61,992 nt of DNA from Lachnospiraceae bacterium 3-1. GTDB taxonomy: Bacteria > Bacillota > Clostridia > Lachnospirales > Lachnospiraceae. The notes beneath the pieces are model-generated. The model ran no database searches. It was not told the DNA's origin and saw only the letters and a list, made by a program, of their open reading frames with translations. The stretch is taken from the NCBI GenBank assembly GCA_000403255.2, contig KE159595.1, positions 84,264 through 146,255 of the forward strand, in the 5' to 3' direction. Positions 1 to 8,536 of the stretch are shown here, piece after piece; position 1 is the stretch's first letter, and every line of letters starts with the position of its first letter. A program made the translations under genes and the position numbers.

Positions 1-485
1 TAAGCACTGCGGTTATCCATTAAGTCGTAGTATTCCCGACAAAGGTTGCGGCAGTTGAGGGCAAGGTCAGATGGCATGAGAGAAACCTTTAAATCAGGTT
101 TCAATCCAACTAAAGCAGCCTTTTTTGAATCAAAACGGTCATTATGCACTTTCCGTATGTTGATATTTGTGCTATTCTTAGTGATGATAGGATTGATAAC
201 AGACACGTTAAAACCCTTATCACGAAGATAGCAGAAGAGTGGGTAATGATAGATTCCCGTGGATTCAAGGAAAATGCGGCTTTCCAAAGAATACAGCTCT
301 TCTGCTTCTTTTATTTTCGAAACAGCGGCTGTAAGGGAATCCATGCGGTTATGCAGGATTTTATAAGGCTTTCCTACAAACTGCTGGTTCGGGAGTGCGA
401 TAGACATCCAGGAGAAGTCAGCGCCGACATCAATACCAACAGAGATGAATAATCCATCTAAATTAAAAACAACTTTGTTTGACAT
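1..485 (-). CDS. IS110-family transposase, N-terminal part (cut by window edge)
   Basis: The reading frame on the minus strand is open from an ATG at 485 through position 1, so the C-terminus lies outside the window. The protein begins MSNKVVFNLDGLFISVGIDV and carries the features of the DEDD (RuvC-like) domain of IS110 recombinases: an early Asp in GIDVGADFSWMSIA and a Glu in RIFLESTGIYHYPL, followed by an SVINP segment. An AAAGGAG ribosome-binding site lies just upstream (about 496-502). IS110 enzymes cut and join DNA at a bipartite site and use a structured RNA from the element end as guide. No lesion is visible in the part present, so the element may be intact. The family call rests on motif recognition, not on alignment. 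Confidence 0.8.
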   Translation of the reverse strand, partial: MSNKVVFNLDGLFISVGIDVGADFSWMSIALPNQQFVGKPYKILHNRMDSLTAAVSKIKEAEELYSLESRIFLESTGIYHYPLFCYLRDKGFNVSVINPIITKNSTNINIRKVHNDRFDSKKAALVGLKPDLKVSLMPSDLALNCRNLCREYYDLMDNRSA

Positions 486-830
486 GAGCAGAAGCTCCTT
501 TCTGATAGGAATCCATTTCCAATCTGGCAGGTACACAACCTAGCGTGTTATACGGGTATTGCCTTCCGGCTCCCAACCAGCTAAAACATAAAACCCTGTC
601 GAATGGACTAATTGACTTAATTGTAGGTATAGGCTGATGAGAATCAGCTTCCCAAGGAGGTGGACATTCTTTATCCTATCCTAAGGGATAATACCTTATG
701 TTTCATCTGGTGTCTATCAGGAACCGTCAGACATGATAATTATTTTCGGATAACATCTGATGAAGGAAGAACACCTTCTTCTGTTATCTGATTTATAGAA
801 ATTTATTAACCAAGTAGTCTTGATTGACTA
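486..830 (-). mobile_element. non-coding left end of the IS110 element, possible bridge-RNA region
   Basis: This stretch of about 345 bases upstream of the transposase holds no credible gene. In the IS110 group the long non-coding end upstream of the recombinase gene encodes the bridge RNA that pairs with target and donor DNA. The segment contains potential stem-loops, for example GAAGGAAGAACACCTTCTTC around 762-782. The exact outer end of the element is not determined; I place it loosely before the next gene's leader. Confidence 0.35.
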
Positions 831-860
831 CACCATTATTATACTAGGAGAGGTGATTTG

Positions 861-1134
861 ATGTCTGAATTACAGCAGGAGGCAGTTCGGATGATCAGTG
901 GATTGTCAGATGAAAATATCACTTTTTTGATAGAGGTTATTTGCAGGTTGATGCCACAAAACGATAAAAACCAATATTGTAGCTGCGTTATCACTGAAAG
1001 AGAGTGAAGGAATACAGGCGCTAAAGAGACTGAATGCAGCCAGAAAAGAAATTTGGCAGTATTTTCCGAAGGATTTCGATCCTGGGAAAGAATTGTAGGA
1101 AGCGAGGGCGGAGAGATTTGACAGTATTGATTGA
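861..1134 (+). pseudogene. decayed antitoxin of a PIN-type toxin-antitoxin pair
   Basis: A good ribosome-binding site (GGAGAGG) precedes ATG 861. The frame reads MSELQQEAVRMISGLSDENI and about 25 more residues, then runs into an early TGA near 1007. The continuation lies in another frame (ALKRLNAARKEIWQYFPKDF) and is itself broken by a TAG at 1096-1098, before EARAERFDSID. Thus at least one frameshift and one nonsense mutation separate the parts. Small acidic or helical proteins of this form often precede PIN-domain toxins in Clostridia, and the 3' end overlaps the start of the toxin remnant, as in an operon. The function is inferred from this context. Confidence 0.55.
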
Positions 1135-1518
1135 TACAAACGTGATAATTGTTTTTTTTGTTGACCAGAGAGTCATTTTACAAAGCATCCGCAGAAGTGA
1201 TTACAAAGTGTGCTGGTAAAGAACTTGATGGTTATATCGCATTTCATTCCATCTCTAATCTCTGGTATATTCTGCAGAAAGTACCAGAAGATAAAAGAAG
1301 AAAATGGCTGACCGATATTGGTCAATGTCTGCATGTCGAAGGAATATGTCATGAGGATGTAATAAAAGCAATCAAAATGGCAGAATTCAAGGATTTTGAG
1401 GATTGCTTTCAGGACAGATGTGCTGAAAATATCAAGGCAATACATTACCACGAGAAATGTAAAAAATTTTGAAGGTGGGGCAGTTCTTCCAGAGGAATTT
1501 CTGGAAATCACTTTATAA
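1118..1518 (+). pseudogene. decayed PIN-domain toxin (VapC-like RNase)
   Basis: The remnant starts at TTG 1118 with MTVLIDTNVII, the typical first strand of a PIN nuclease with its acidic residue (LIDTN). It then changes frame near 1155 to LTRESFYKASAEVITKCAGK and later HSISNLWYILQKVPEDKRRK. It changes frame again near 1440 to a final TRNVKNFEGGAVLPEEFLEI, which ends at TAA 1516-1518. Laid end to end, the three pieces give a PIN protein of about 133 residues, a normal length. PIN toxins cut RNA, often tRNA, and are held in check by the partner antitoxin. Both partners are broken, so the pair should be inactive. Confidence 0.7.
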
Positions 1519-1949
1519 ATATAATGACTTTGAAAAGTGAGAAACAGCAATGATCCTAATGAGTTATCAGCTAAGTTTTTGTTACTATTTGAAAACAATA
1601 TCTACCAGTTCAGTCGATAGCGGCAAGGCTGGTATTTTTGATATCAAAATATGAATGATGTGATTTGTAAAGAAAAAATGAAGAAATATTAAAAAAATAT
1701 AAAAAATTGTTAGTCCTTACTTGACAGCACCATATGGGGAAAAAGTGAAAGCCTATCTGATCAGGGGTGCGAAGCACCTCCCTATTTTGCAGGAGTATCC
1801 CAATCCGGCGTTGGGTTGGGGCGTTCTGTGTCTGAGGGATAGTTTGCCGGGGTGAGGTGTGGAAAAATTTAGAAATATAACCATTGCCCATTGAATAGTT
1901 GCACATAATTATGATATAATAACGCACAAAAAGCAGAGGAGGTGGCAGG
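1519..1949. other. intergenic region with one copy of a 21-bp repeat
   Basis: No gene is supported here. It holds a copy of a 21-bp sequence (GGGATAGTTTGCCGGGGTGA plus one G, 1836-1856) that recurs at 2748-2768, and the promoter of the following toxin-antitoxin pair. Confidence 0.5.
1891..1920 (+). promoter_or_regulatory. sigma-A type promoter of the Phd/RelE-type pair
   Basis: A TTGAAT -35 box (1891-1896) and a perfect TATAAT -10 box (1915-1920) are separated by 18 bp, about 30 bases before the antitoxin start. A strong GGAGGTGG site follows at about 1937-1944. Confidence 0.55.
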
Positions 1950-2213
1950 ATGCCACAGATCAGACCGATCACAGACCTGAGAAATACTAATGAAATTTCT
2001 GAAATCTGTCACGCGAGACGAGAGCCAATATTTATTACGAAAAATGGTTATGGCGATCTGGTTGTTATGAGTATTGAAACTTATGAATCAATGGTTGAAA
2101 TTGCGGAAACAGATGCTGCAATTACCGAAGCGGAAACAGAATATGGACAGGGTGGGCAACTTTTTGACGCAAGAGAGACGCTGGCAGCGTTGAGGAGGAA
2201 GCATTTTGGATAA
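1950..2213 (+). CDS. Phd/YefM-family antitoxin
   Basis: A protein of 87 residues that begins MPQIRPITDLRNTNEISEIC and contains ITKNGYGDLVVMS, the hallmark of the Phd/YefM DNA-binding fold (IRPxxDLRN, then xITKNG). Antitoxins of this family bind and neutralise a RelE/ParE-type toxin through their C-terminus and repress their own operon through their N-terminus. The C-terminal half here (ETDAAITEAETEYGQG) would be the toxin-binding arm. The stop overlaps the start of the next gene by 8 bp, so translation is coupled. The pair appears intact, unlike the PIN pair 400 bases upstream. Confidence 0.88.
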   Translation: MPQIRPITDLRNTNEISEICHARREPIFITKNGYGDLVVMSIETYESMVEIAETDAAITEAETEYGQGGQLFDARETLAALRRKHFG

Positions 2214-2508
2214 ATATAGCGTCAAATTGATGAGCCGCGCAGTGCGTGATTTAGATGGTATTTATGACTACATTGCTGGTAATCTTTTGGAACCGGAAAC
2301 GGCATCAAAGCTGATTGACCGGATGGAACAACAGATTTATTCATTGGAGCAAATGCCATATCGTTGTCCGGAACGCAAGCAGGGAATTTATGCAAATCGT
2401 GGATACCGCCAATTAATGATTGAGAATTATACCGTGATTTACCGGGTTGATGAAGCGAATAAAATGGTTATAGTAGTGACCGTGCACTATTCTCCAAGTA
2501 ATTTTTAA
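2206..2508 (+). CDS. RelE/ParE-family toxin
   Basis: A basic protein of 100 residues (MDKYSVKLMSRAVRDLDGIY at the N-terminus, then RGYRQLMIENYTVIYRVDEA near the C-terminus). This order of helix pair and central strands with R-Y residues is typical of the RelE/ParE superfamily, and the pattern RQLMIENYTVIYRVD is nearer to the ParE/YoeB type. RelE members cut mRNA on the ribosome and ParE members poison gyrase; the sequence alone does not decide which. It overlaps the Phd-type antitoxin gene and completes a type II pair. No lesion is seen. Confidence 0.85.
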   Translation: MDKYSVKLMSRAVRDLDGIYDYIAGNLLEPETASKLIDRMEQQIYSLEQMPYRCPERKQGIYANRGYRQLMIENYTVIYRVDEANKMVIVVTVHYSPSNF

Positions 2509-2956
2509 CTTGTAATTTCCCCAATGGGCATCAGATAAGAGGGCGGCGGATGGCGAATGGTTAATGTCGAGGAGGTTTTGAATCAGGGGTTTGCATATGT
2601 TGATGGGAGTGATTGCGAGGAGTATTTTTGTAATGTTTAAAATGATCTGATGGAAATAGAGGTGTTTTTTCTGAAAACGACTTGACATTAATCTTCCATC
2701 AATTTTGTTCCAACTTGATATCAGCGGGGTGAGGGCGCTGTGTTTGCGGGATAGTTTGCCGGGGTGAGATTCTACGTTTTACAAAAATGAGTGTTTGGGT
2801 CAAGAAGGCAAAAATTTTATATGGCGGATAATTTCTGCCTATCTGCAGCGTTGAAGAATAAAAATTTTTCGCACTAAAAAATATAAGAATCTATGCAGAC
2901 ACCCTCCTGTTCGGGTAAAATGGAGAAAAGAAATTTTACGTACAGGAGGGTTTTTT
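2509..2956. other. intergenic region with second 21-bp repeat and a hairpin in front of a transposase remnant
   Basis: No gene is supported. The second copy of the 21-bp repeat lies at 2748-2768. At 2901-2951 an inverted repeat (ACCCTCCTGT / ACAGGAGGGT) followed by a T-run would both act as a terminator and mask the AGGAGGG ribosome-binding site of the next open frame. Insertion sequences often use such a hairpin to block transcripts that enter from outside. Confidence 0.45.
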
Positions 2957-3198
2957 ATGAAAAAAGCAGTTGATTGGGTAACGAAGTAGATGAAGCGTGA
3001 AAAAAAGAGGAAAGACCGTGGGATTGTAGATCTTATGATGACACTGACCCATTTTTTCAGAGATCTGAATCAATGGGTCAGCGAAATGAAAACCCCCAAA
3101 ATGGCTCCTATACCATTTATACGCTGGCAGACTACTTCTATATGGGGATATTGAAAAATGTCTACTCGGTAGAAAGCATGCGGCAGATGGAGGAGAGG
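2957..3198 (+). pseudogene. transposase N-terminal fragment, degenerate
   Basis: From ATG 2957 the frame reads MKKAVDWVTK, a TAG at 2987-2989, then MKREKKRKDRGIVDLMMTLT and HFFRDLNQWVSEMKTP. After a frameshift near 3095 it continues as GSYTIYTLADYFYMGILKNV and YSVESMRQMEER. This pattern (THFFRDL, then MGILKN, then SMRQMEE) recalls the N-terminus of DDE transposases found in Clostridia. The frame is lost at about 3198, where the next fragment begins. It carries at least one nonsense codon and one frameshift and lacks the catalytic domain. Confidence 0.5.
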
Positions 3199-3199
3199 T

Positions 3200-3395
3200 T
3201 AGAGCCAAGGAGATGACGGAGCAGTTATCTTCTTTATCTGTAGCAGAAGCGGATGCGGAGGAAAGGCTTACCGTACTGGAGGACGAGTGCCGTAAGACGG
3301 AGGAGGATATGAAACAGATCATCTGGTATTCCCATGTAGGGGAGCTGACCCAGGAGGTGGTTGACGCTTTCAAGTCTTGCGTTGGCTAAAACATC
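3200..3395 (+). pseudogene. C-terminal fragment of a large serine recombinase
   Basis: The frame AKEMTEQLSSLSVAEADAEE, then LTVLEDECRKTEEDMKQIIW and GELTQEVVDAFKSCVG, resembles the coiled-coil and terminal segment of Tn4451/TnpX-type serine recombinases, where a long helical hairpin precedes a motif of the form LT-x-E-V-V-x-A-F. It stops soon after, and neither the catalytic serine domain nor the zinc ribbon is present. It directly abuts the transposase fragment, so the junction is a rearrangement. Confidence 0.4.
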
Positions 3396-3422
3396 TAAAG
3401 GCGGAGAGGGATTTTTAACCGT

Positions 3423-4058
3423 ATGTGTAGTATACATGCGCAGAACTCTCTTTTTAATAATATTAGGATTGCCCACTTTGGGACCTTAGGAATTGAACTT
3501 CAAGAAGTCGAAAATGGTAAGGAAGAGACAAAAAGATGTCTATCAAATTGACTTAAGGAGAAACATAATCTTACAGAAGAAGAAGCGACTTGGCTGATAA
3601 ACTCTTTAAAGTTCGAAAAGGTTAATATTGATGAGCTTAAGAGGAATATTTATTTACAAATTAGTAGCTATATTCCTGTTATGGCAGCGCCTAATTTGGC
3701 TCAGGAGTTACTAATTCAATATATTTCAGAACTTTCTAACACGAAAGGGTATACTACTTTAGAAATATGGAAGGAAAAAGTTCATAAAATAGGTGTTAGT
3801 GTTGCAGCATTGAATGGTTTTTATAGAGAATACAATAAATCGTTGGTATGTTTGAGTGAACTTCGGATGAATAATACTCAAGAAAAGCTTCAGGACGAGT
3901 TCTTTCAAGGTGTATCTGTTCACCCTGATCATATCCGTTTGGGATTAGATTTTAAGCGAAATTACTGGCTTCAAAAAATACATGAAATACTTCAAAATAT
4001 AGGTGTTACTATAATATTACTCCGGCGGTTAAATATAATAGTTAGGTTTTGCTTGTAA
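3423..4058 (+). pseudogene. unknown gene with an internal stop, 3' end inside a MITE
   Basis: One frame is open from ATG 3423 (MCSIHAQNSLFNNI) except for a TGA at 3549-3551, probably a former TGG. It continues as LKEKHNLTEEEATWLINSLK and, after an internal ATG at 3681, as MAAPNLAQELLIQYISELSN. At its 3' end the frame enters the left terminus of a MITE (4015 onward), so the last residues (LLRRLNIIVRFCL) derive from the insert and the native C-terminus is lost. I do not recognise the family; the protein is soluble and mostly helical by composition. A product from 3681 (125 residues) is possible but would be truncated. Confidence 0.45.
4015..4037 (+). repeat. MITE left terminus, partial copy
   Basis: The sequence beginning TATTACTCCGGCGGTTAAAT matches the left end of the complete copy at 31959. 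The next 20 or so bases (GGTTTTGCTTG) still resemble the inside of the element, but no right terminus is visible. Confidence 0.55.
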
Positions 4059-4132
4059 ATAGTCATAAAATCATTATAATAATGTTGAGGAAGAAGCTGT
4101 ATTGAAATAGTGGGAGGTACCATAATTGGGAA

Positions 4133-4567
4133 ATGGGAGAAATTGGTGATAATTACCCAGATGGCACCATATATAGTTGTAGCTTTACGGGTCAATTTTG
4201 TACACCAGAACAAATTGATGAATATAGATATGTAACAAAATTAGAATTTTTAGAGATAGAAGGGACACCTGGAAATGAATATTATGAAGATAATATGCGA
4301 TATGTTTATTCCGAACCATATGGCTTTGAGGATGCGGATGAATTTTTTATTTATTTGCCTGGGTGTCCCTTAAATGATGTCTCAGAAGGATTTCTTTTTT
4401 GGGCTTTTTTTCATACACAGATGCAAGAAACTCTTCCATTAGAATATTATGGCTTATACAATGTAGGTGGGGAGGCAGGTTTTGTAGGAGTTGCAGACGT
4501 TATTACTTTGGCGGTTAAATATCACAACATTTTGCTTGCCCAAGTCTCCGTCTGCTGCGATAATTAA
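4133..4567 (+). CDS. unknown acidic protein, C-terminus supplied by a MITE
   Basis: A protein of 144 residues (MGEIGDNYPDGTIYSCSFTG start), acidic and rich in Tyr, Phe and Glu, with no membrane segment. I do not recognise a family; small proteins of this composition next to SUKH-like genes are sometimes immunity proteins, but that is a guess. The start is uncertain, because the only purine-rich site (GGGAGG, 4112-4117) lies about 15 bases upstream. The last 20 residues or so (LAVKYHNILLAQVSVCCDN) are encoded by the MITE at 4501-4581, so the native 3' end has been replaced. Confidence 0.45.
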   Translation: MGEIGDNYPDGTIYSCSFTGQFCTPEQIDEYRYVTKLEFLEIEGTPGNEYYEDNMRYVYSEPYGFEDADEFFIYLPGCPLNDVSEGFLFWAFFHTQMQETLPLEYYGLYNVGGEAGFVGVADVITLAVKYHNILLAQVSVCCDN

Positions 4568-4581
4568 TCGCCAGAGTAATG
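4501..4581 (+). repeat. MITE, short copy (81 bp)
   Basis: The left end TATTACTTTGGCGGTTAAAT and the right end GATAATTAATCGCCAGAGTA form imperfect terminal inverted repeats. The interior (CACAACATTTTGCTTGCC) is the same as in the 160-bp copy at 31959-32118, of which this is an internally deleted version. It ends the reading frame of the gene at 4133. Confidence 0.65.
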
Positions 4582-4666
4582 ATTTTGCCTGGTTTTTAAA
4601 CATTTAGGACAGACATAATTATTGAAGAATGATAACCAAACGTACAAATTGGAAGTACTGTTTTGA

Positions 4667-5173
4667 CTAAAGTGCCAGTTCAAATCCATACTCCTGTAAA
4701 ACAAGGTCGTTATCTATGATTAAATCATAAACGCCAGCTCCCCTTGTGAAACCATTTTTCAAATACAGTTGAATAGCAGGTGTATTTGTGTCTACAACAA
4801 AAAGTCGTAAATATTCAGCCCCTAAATCTTTTGCAGTCTCCTTTGCTCTTTCAAGCATTAGGCTGCCTATTCCTATTCTGGAATAGGCTACATTTACACC
4901 TAAACGGTCTAAATACAAAGCTCTACTCTGATCATCTTGCCATTCTATGAATTTTTCGCCTGAGCTTGTATCACATAAAACAAATGCAGAAACAATATCA
5001 TCGTGATCAAGTAAAACATAAAGACGATGATTCTTAATATCCTCCGCAAAAAACTCACAAGGATAAATATCATCCCATATTTGTATCTGCTCACGATTCA
5101 TTTTTTTGATTATGTCCTGATATACAGCTTTAATTTTCGATAAATCTTGCATAACTGCTAATCTAAAATCCAT
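4667..5173 (-). CDS. GNAT-family N-acetyltransferase
   Basis: A protein of 168 residues that begins MDFRLAVMQDLSKIKAVYQD. It has the GNAT order: an N-terminal strand-helix, central strands (YVLLDHDDIVSAFVLCD), the acetyl-CoA loop (YSRIGIGSLMLERAKE, a form of the R/Q-x-x-G-x-G/A motif), and the C-terminal motif B (LRLFVVDTNTPAIQLYLKNG followed by F). Such enzymes move an acetyl group from acetyl-CoA to an amine. The substrate cannot be read from the sequence. It is transcribed away from the RADAR-like locus and shares the 170-bp intergenic region with it. GAGGTC upstream serves as ribosome-binding site. Confidence 0.9.
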   Translation of the reverse strand: MDFRLAVMQDLSKIKAVYQDIIKKMNREQIQIWDDIYPCEFFAEDIKNHRLYVLLDHDDIVSAFVLCDTSSGEKFIEWQDDQSRALYLDRLGVNVAYSRIGIGSLMLERAKETAKDLGAEYLRLFVVDTNTPAIQLYLKNGFTRGAGVYDLIIDNDLVLQEYGFELAL

Positions 5174-5226
5174 ATGATTTGACCTCGCAATCTTTTGTTT
5201 GTTATTTTAGCATTTATGCCCTGTAT

Positions 5227-5255
5227 TTGCAAATTAATTGTCAGGGAAATATAGT
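5227..5255 (+). promoter_or_regulatory. candidate promoter of the RADAR-like operon
   Basis: TTGCAA (5227-5232) and TATAGT (5250-5255) are separated by 17 bp and lie about 85 bases before the rdrA start codon. Confidence 0.4.
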
Positions 5256-5340
5256 AATTCTTTGAGATTCATCCATATGATATACTTATTTTGTAGCTTG
5301 AAAATCATAAACATAAGAAAAAGTACAGAAGGGAATTCAA

Positions 5341-8300
5341 ATGAATGGACAACAGGAAAACAATAATAAAATAGGGGCAAGATGCTTGTCGGATTTAGAA
5401 GCTGAATTAATTTTACCAACTTATCAGCGGATTTATGTTCAAATCGATCAATTCCGTAAGGAAAAAAATGTTATAAACCGTTTAAAAAGGCAAGGAGCCA
5501 GCAATCAGGATAAAACTCAGAAAACCAATAATATAGGAATTATAGGGGTTCGGGGAGCAGGAAAAACTTCCATTTTAAAAACAATACAAATGAAACTGCA
5601 ACGAAAAATAGAGAAACAGGATAGGGAAGCAAAACGAAATGATATCATATTTCCAATTGTTGTACCGGAGAATATGTCGGAATCTGGTACACTGATGGCA
5701 ACAATCTTAGGAATGCTGGGGGAAGTGGTAGAGGAAAGAGAGAAGGAGGAAAAGAAAGGGAAAAGATACAATGGGGATTGTATTCGGAAAACTTCTCTTC
5801 GCCTGAAATATGATGAGGTGGTGAAACAGTATACGTATATCCAGAAAGAATATCGTGATATCTTGATTCGCCAATACACAACAGAGAATGCCTATGTGAG
5901 CCGTTCGTCCAAGGTGTTTAATTCAGACACGGAATTTATCAATAAATTTGACGACTTGATTGATGAATTGGTAAATCCGGGAAAGCAGGAGGATAATTCC
6001 AACCTTCTTTTTCTCTTTATAGACGATATTGACCTAAGCGCTTACCGCTGTGCAGATGTGGTAAAGACGTTGCTTTCCTATCTGTCCAATGAGAATATTG
6101 TCACATTTATTTCTGGAGATTTGGATACATTTGAGGAAGCGTTGACCTTGGATTTTCTCAGGCAGGAGAATGTGTTGGACAAGGATATTTTAGACCAGGA
6201 GATTGGAAAAGATAGGCTGCTTGCCAGCAAGCAAACTCTCGCTTATGAATATTTAAAGAAAATTATTCCCCCTGCATATAGATACAACATTAAATACTGG
6301 TCTTTGGAGGAAATGGGAAATTATTGTATTGCAGATTTCACAGACCAGCAGGTGGAAGATGGGACAGAGAAAGACCACCAAGGGAAACATAGTCAGAAAG
6401 ATGGACGCCAAAAGGCTGGAGTTACAATGTCTGCATTGCTGACTGAGGCATTAAAGGGATGGGTTGATCCCGCATTTTTTTGCTATGTGGATGAAGAGTA
6501 TAAGGACAGTGAAAATGAAAGCCAAACAGAAGGCAGCAATGCTCATGGGAAAACCCAGAAAGTATGGAAGACTTTACCCTATACATATTATATATTTGAT
6601 CATACGTCTCGAGGACTCAATAATGTCTATAATGTACTGAACGAAATTGCAGGGTCAAGAGAGGAAGGGAAAACGGATGATTTAAAGGAAAAGAAATTGC
6701 TGTTGGATACCATTGTTTCTTCCAAAAAGATTTATAATGATCATCGAAATGAGATACAGCAAAATTTCTTTCATGTAGGAGTGGCAAAGGCTGACTGCCG
6801 GGTTTTCTTTGACAATGCAAAGGCTATTATTTATAAAAAGAAAAAAGAGAAAAATACTAAAAATAGTTCACAGAATCAGGCAGAATATCAAATAGCCAAT
6901 CCTGTGGAACGTTTTTCCTTGTTTATTTTAGTGGATTTTGTGGCAAGGCTTCTATATGAAGGAGATTATCAGAAACAGGTGAAAGAAGATACGGTTTACA
7001 AAATCCTGAAACAAGAGGCAATAAAAGATTTGTTTTTCCATCCCATTATAGCGGAAAAGGTGATGGATGTTACCAATTATGGCTGGGAAAATAAGGAAAT
7101 GTCAAAGGATGGAAAGAATTTAGACCTTAAATTGAAGGATATGAAGTTACAAGACTTGAACATTAGCTTTTTGCTGAAAGGAGAACTGGTGTTAAATCTG
7201 GCGTATTATAAAAATCTCCCTTTAGAGGAAATGCTGAAAATATATGAAACACCGCAGAAGGAACGAACGAAAAAATCAAACATAGAAGCACCTGTCACTG
7301 TAGAACTGGAGCAGAGTACAGTAATCGCTATCTGGAAGGCTTTTTCATCAATAGCAGGAATAAATGCTGAAGAAGATGTATCAAAGGTGATTGCTGGCTG
7401 TTATTCTGTCTTTTGGAAGGAGTTTGCGTATACTCGTAACCGGACGTCAAGCTCTGTTACCTAGAACATTGCGAGAAGATTATTTGACAAGGAGATAAAT
7501 GATGTTTTAGAAAAAAGTCAAAGGAAAGCAGTTGAATCGGATGCTGAGCAAAAGGAAGAGCAGAGCGAAGGACAAAAAGACCAGCAAATGGAAGAACAAA
7601 AAAAGACAGCGCAGACAGCGCAGATGGGGCGTATTTTATCCAATACGTTGGCAAGGGCATTGAAGGCAAAAGACGAAGATGTAATTGAGGATCAATGGAA
7701 AGAAATTCTTTTTGGAAAACAATATATTGTGTTGAAAAATAAAGAAGATATGGAAGATATAAAGGTTGTAAAAGATAGCATAGATGAAAAGAAGATCAAA
7801 AGACGAGTAGAAATTTTAAAAATAATAGATGAAAAAGGGTTGTGGCAGGCAGAAGTAACAGAAAGTGTAGCTGAGTATTTAAAAGAGGCAGTAGGGGTGC
7901 ATCTTGAATACATGAAAGATAGCATGGAATGGGAAGAATGGAAAGGATGGGAAGGATGGGAAGAATATGGAGGATGGGAAAGATGGGAATTAAACACAAG
8001 TAGAGCGGATGATAGCTGGGAGAAGTTTAAAAAAGCCGATAAGGGTGTAAGCGCTACAAAAGTTAAGACTACATTCCGTAATGTAAAGAAGATTCTTGAA
8101 GCGGAGGGAAAAGAAAACTTTACACAAGGGATGCTTCTTGAAACATATCAAAATGTGATTTCAGAGCTAGAACATTTAGCAGGAAATTATCGTGTCTGGT
8201 ATGGGCGAACTGAGGCGCAGGAGATATTAAATAAATTGCAAGAGGCTTCAGCGGAGCCAAATGCAGGATGGGATATATGGATTGAGAAACATTCTTATTT

Positions 8301-8517
8301 TGCCTTTCTTTTACAGTGCTTATACAAATACAAGATGGAAGTGGAGGAGAATGATAATATAAGGAAGAATGCTTCTTTGCTGGCGGATATCACCCGAAAA
8401 TTATCCATGGCAAATAAGGAGGCTGACAGGCAGACACTGGAAAGCTTCCTTGGTGAATTGAATCAAGACTTAACAGATACAATTGATTCCGAAGAGTTTG
8501 AAGAGTTGTTTTCTTGA
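5341..8517 (+). pseudogene. rdrA: RADAR ATPase RdrA-like, interrupted by one in-frame amber codon
   Basis: One frame runs from ATG 5341 to the TGA at 8515-8517, about 1,058 codons, broken only by TAG at 7462-7464. Residues 69-77 form a Walker A motif (GVRGAGKTS) and residues near 226 a Walker B (FLFIDDIDLS), followed by a sensor-like ISGDLD; this is a P-loop ATPase. The full length fits RdrA better than the 707-residue front part alone. The tail contains a Trp/Glu-rich low-complexity stretch (7926-7990). The next gene encodes an adenosine-deaminase-like protein 19 bp downstream, the pairing that defines RADAR, in which RdrA and RdrB assemble and edit or deplete adenosine nucleotides on phage infection. 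ATG 7588, in the same frame after the TAG, could restart translation. The break may be a mutation or, less likely, read through. Confidence 0.72.
7926..7990 (+). repeat. tandem GGATGGGAA-type minisatellite inside rdrA
   Basis: Short imperfect repeats of the unit GGATGGGAA/GAATGGGAA encode a run of Trp-Glu/Lys-Glu-Gly residues (WEEWKGWEGWEEYGGWERWE). Copy number could vary by slippage without changing frame, because the units are multiples of three. Confidence 0.6.
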
Positions 8518-8536
8518 TAATTGATAGAGGTGCGCA

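Noticed and set aside
46-452. Two plus-strand frames at the left edge
   Set aside because: They are antisense to the IS110 transposase, which has clear family motifs and a ribosome-binding site.
7588-8517. The 309-codon frame as a separate third gene of the RADAR-like operon
   Set aside because: It is in the same frame as rdrA with only one stop codon in between, so a split rdrA is the simpler reading; a restart at 7588 cannot be excluded.
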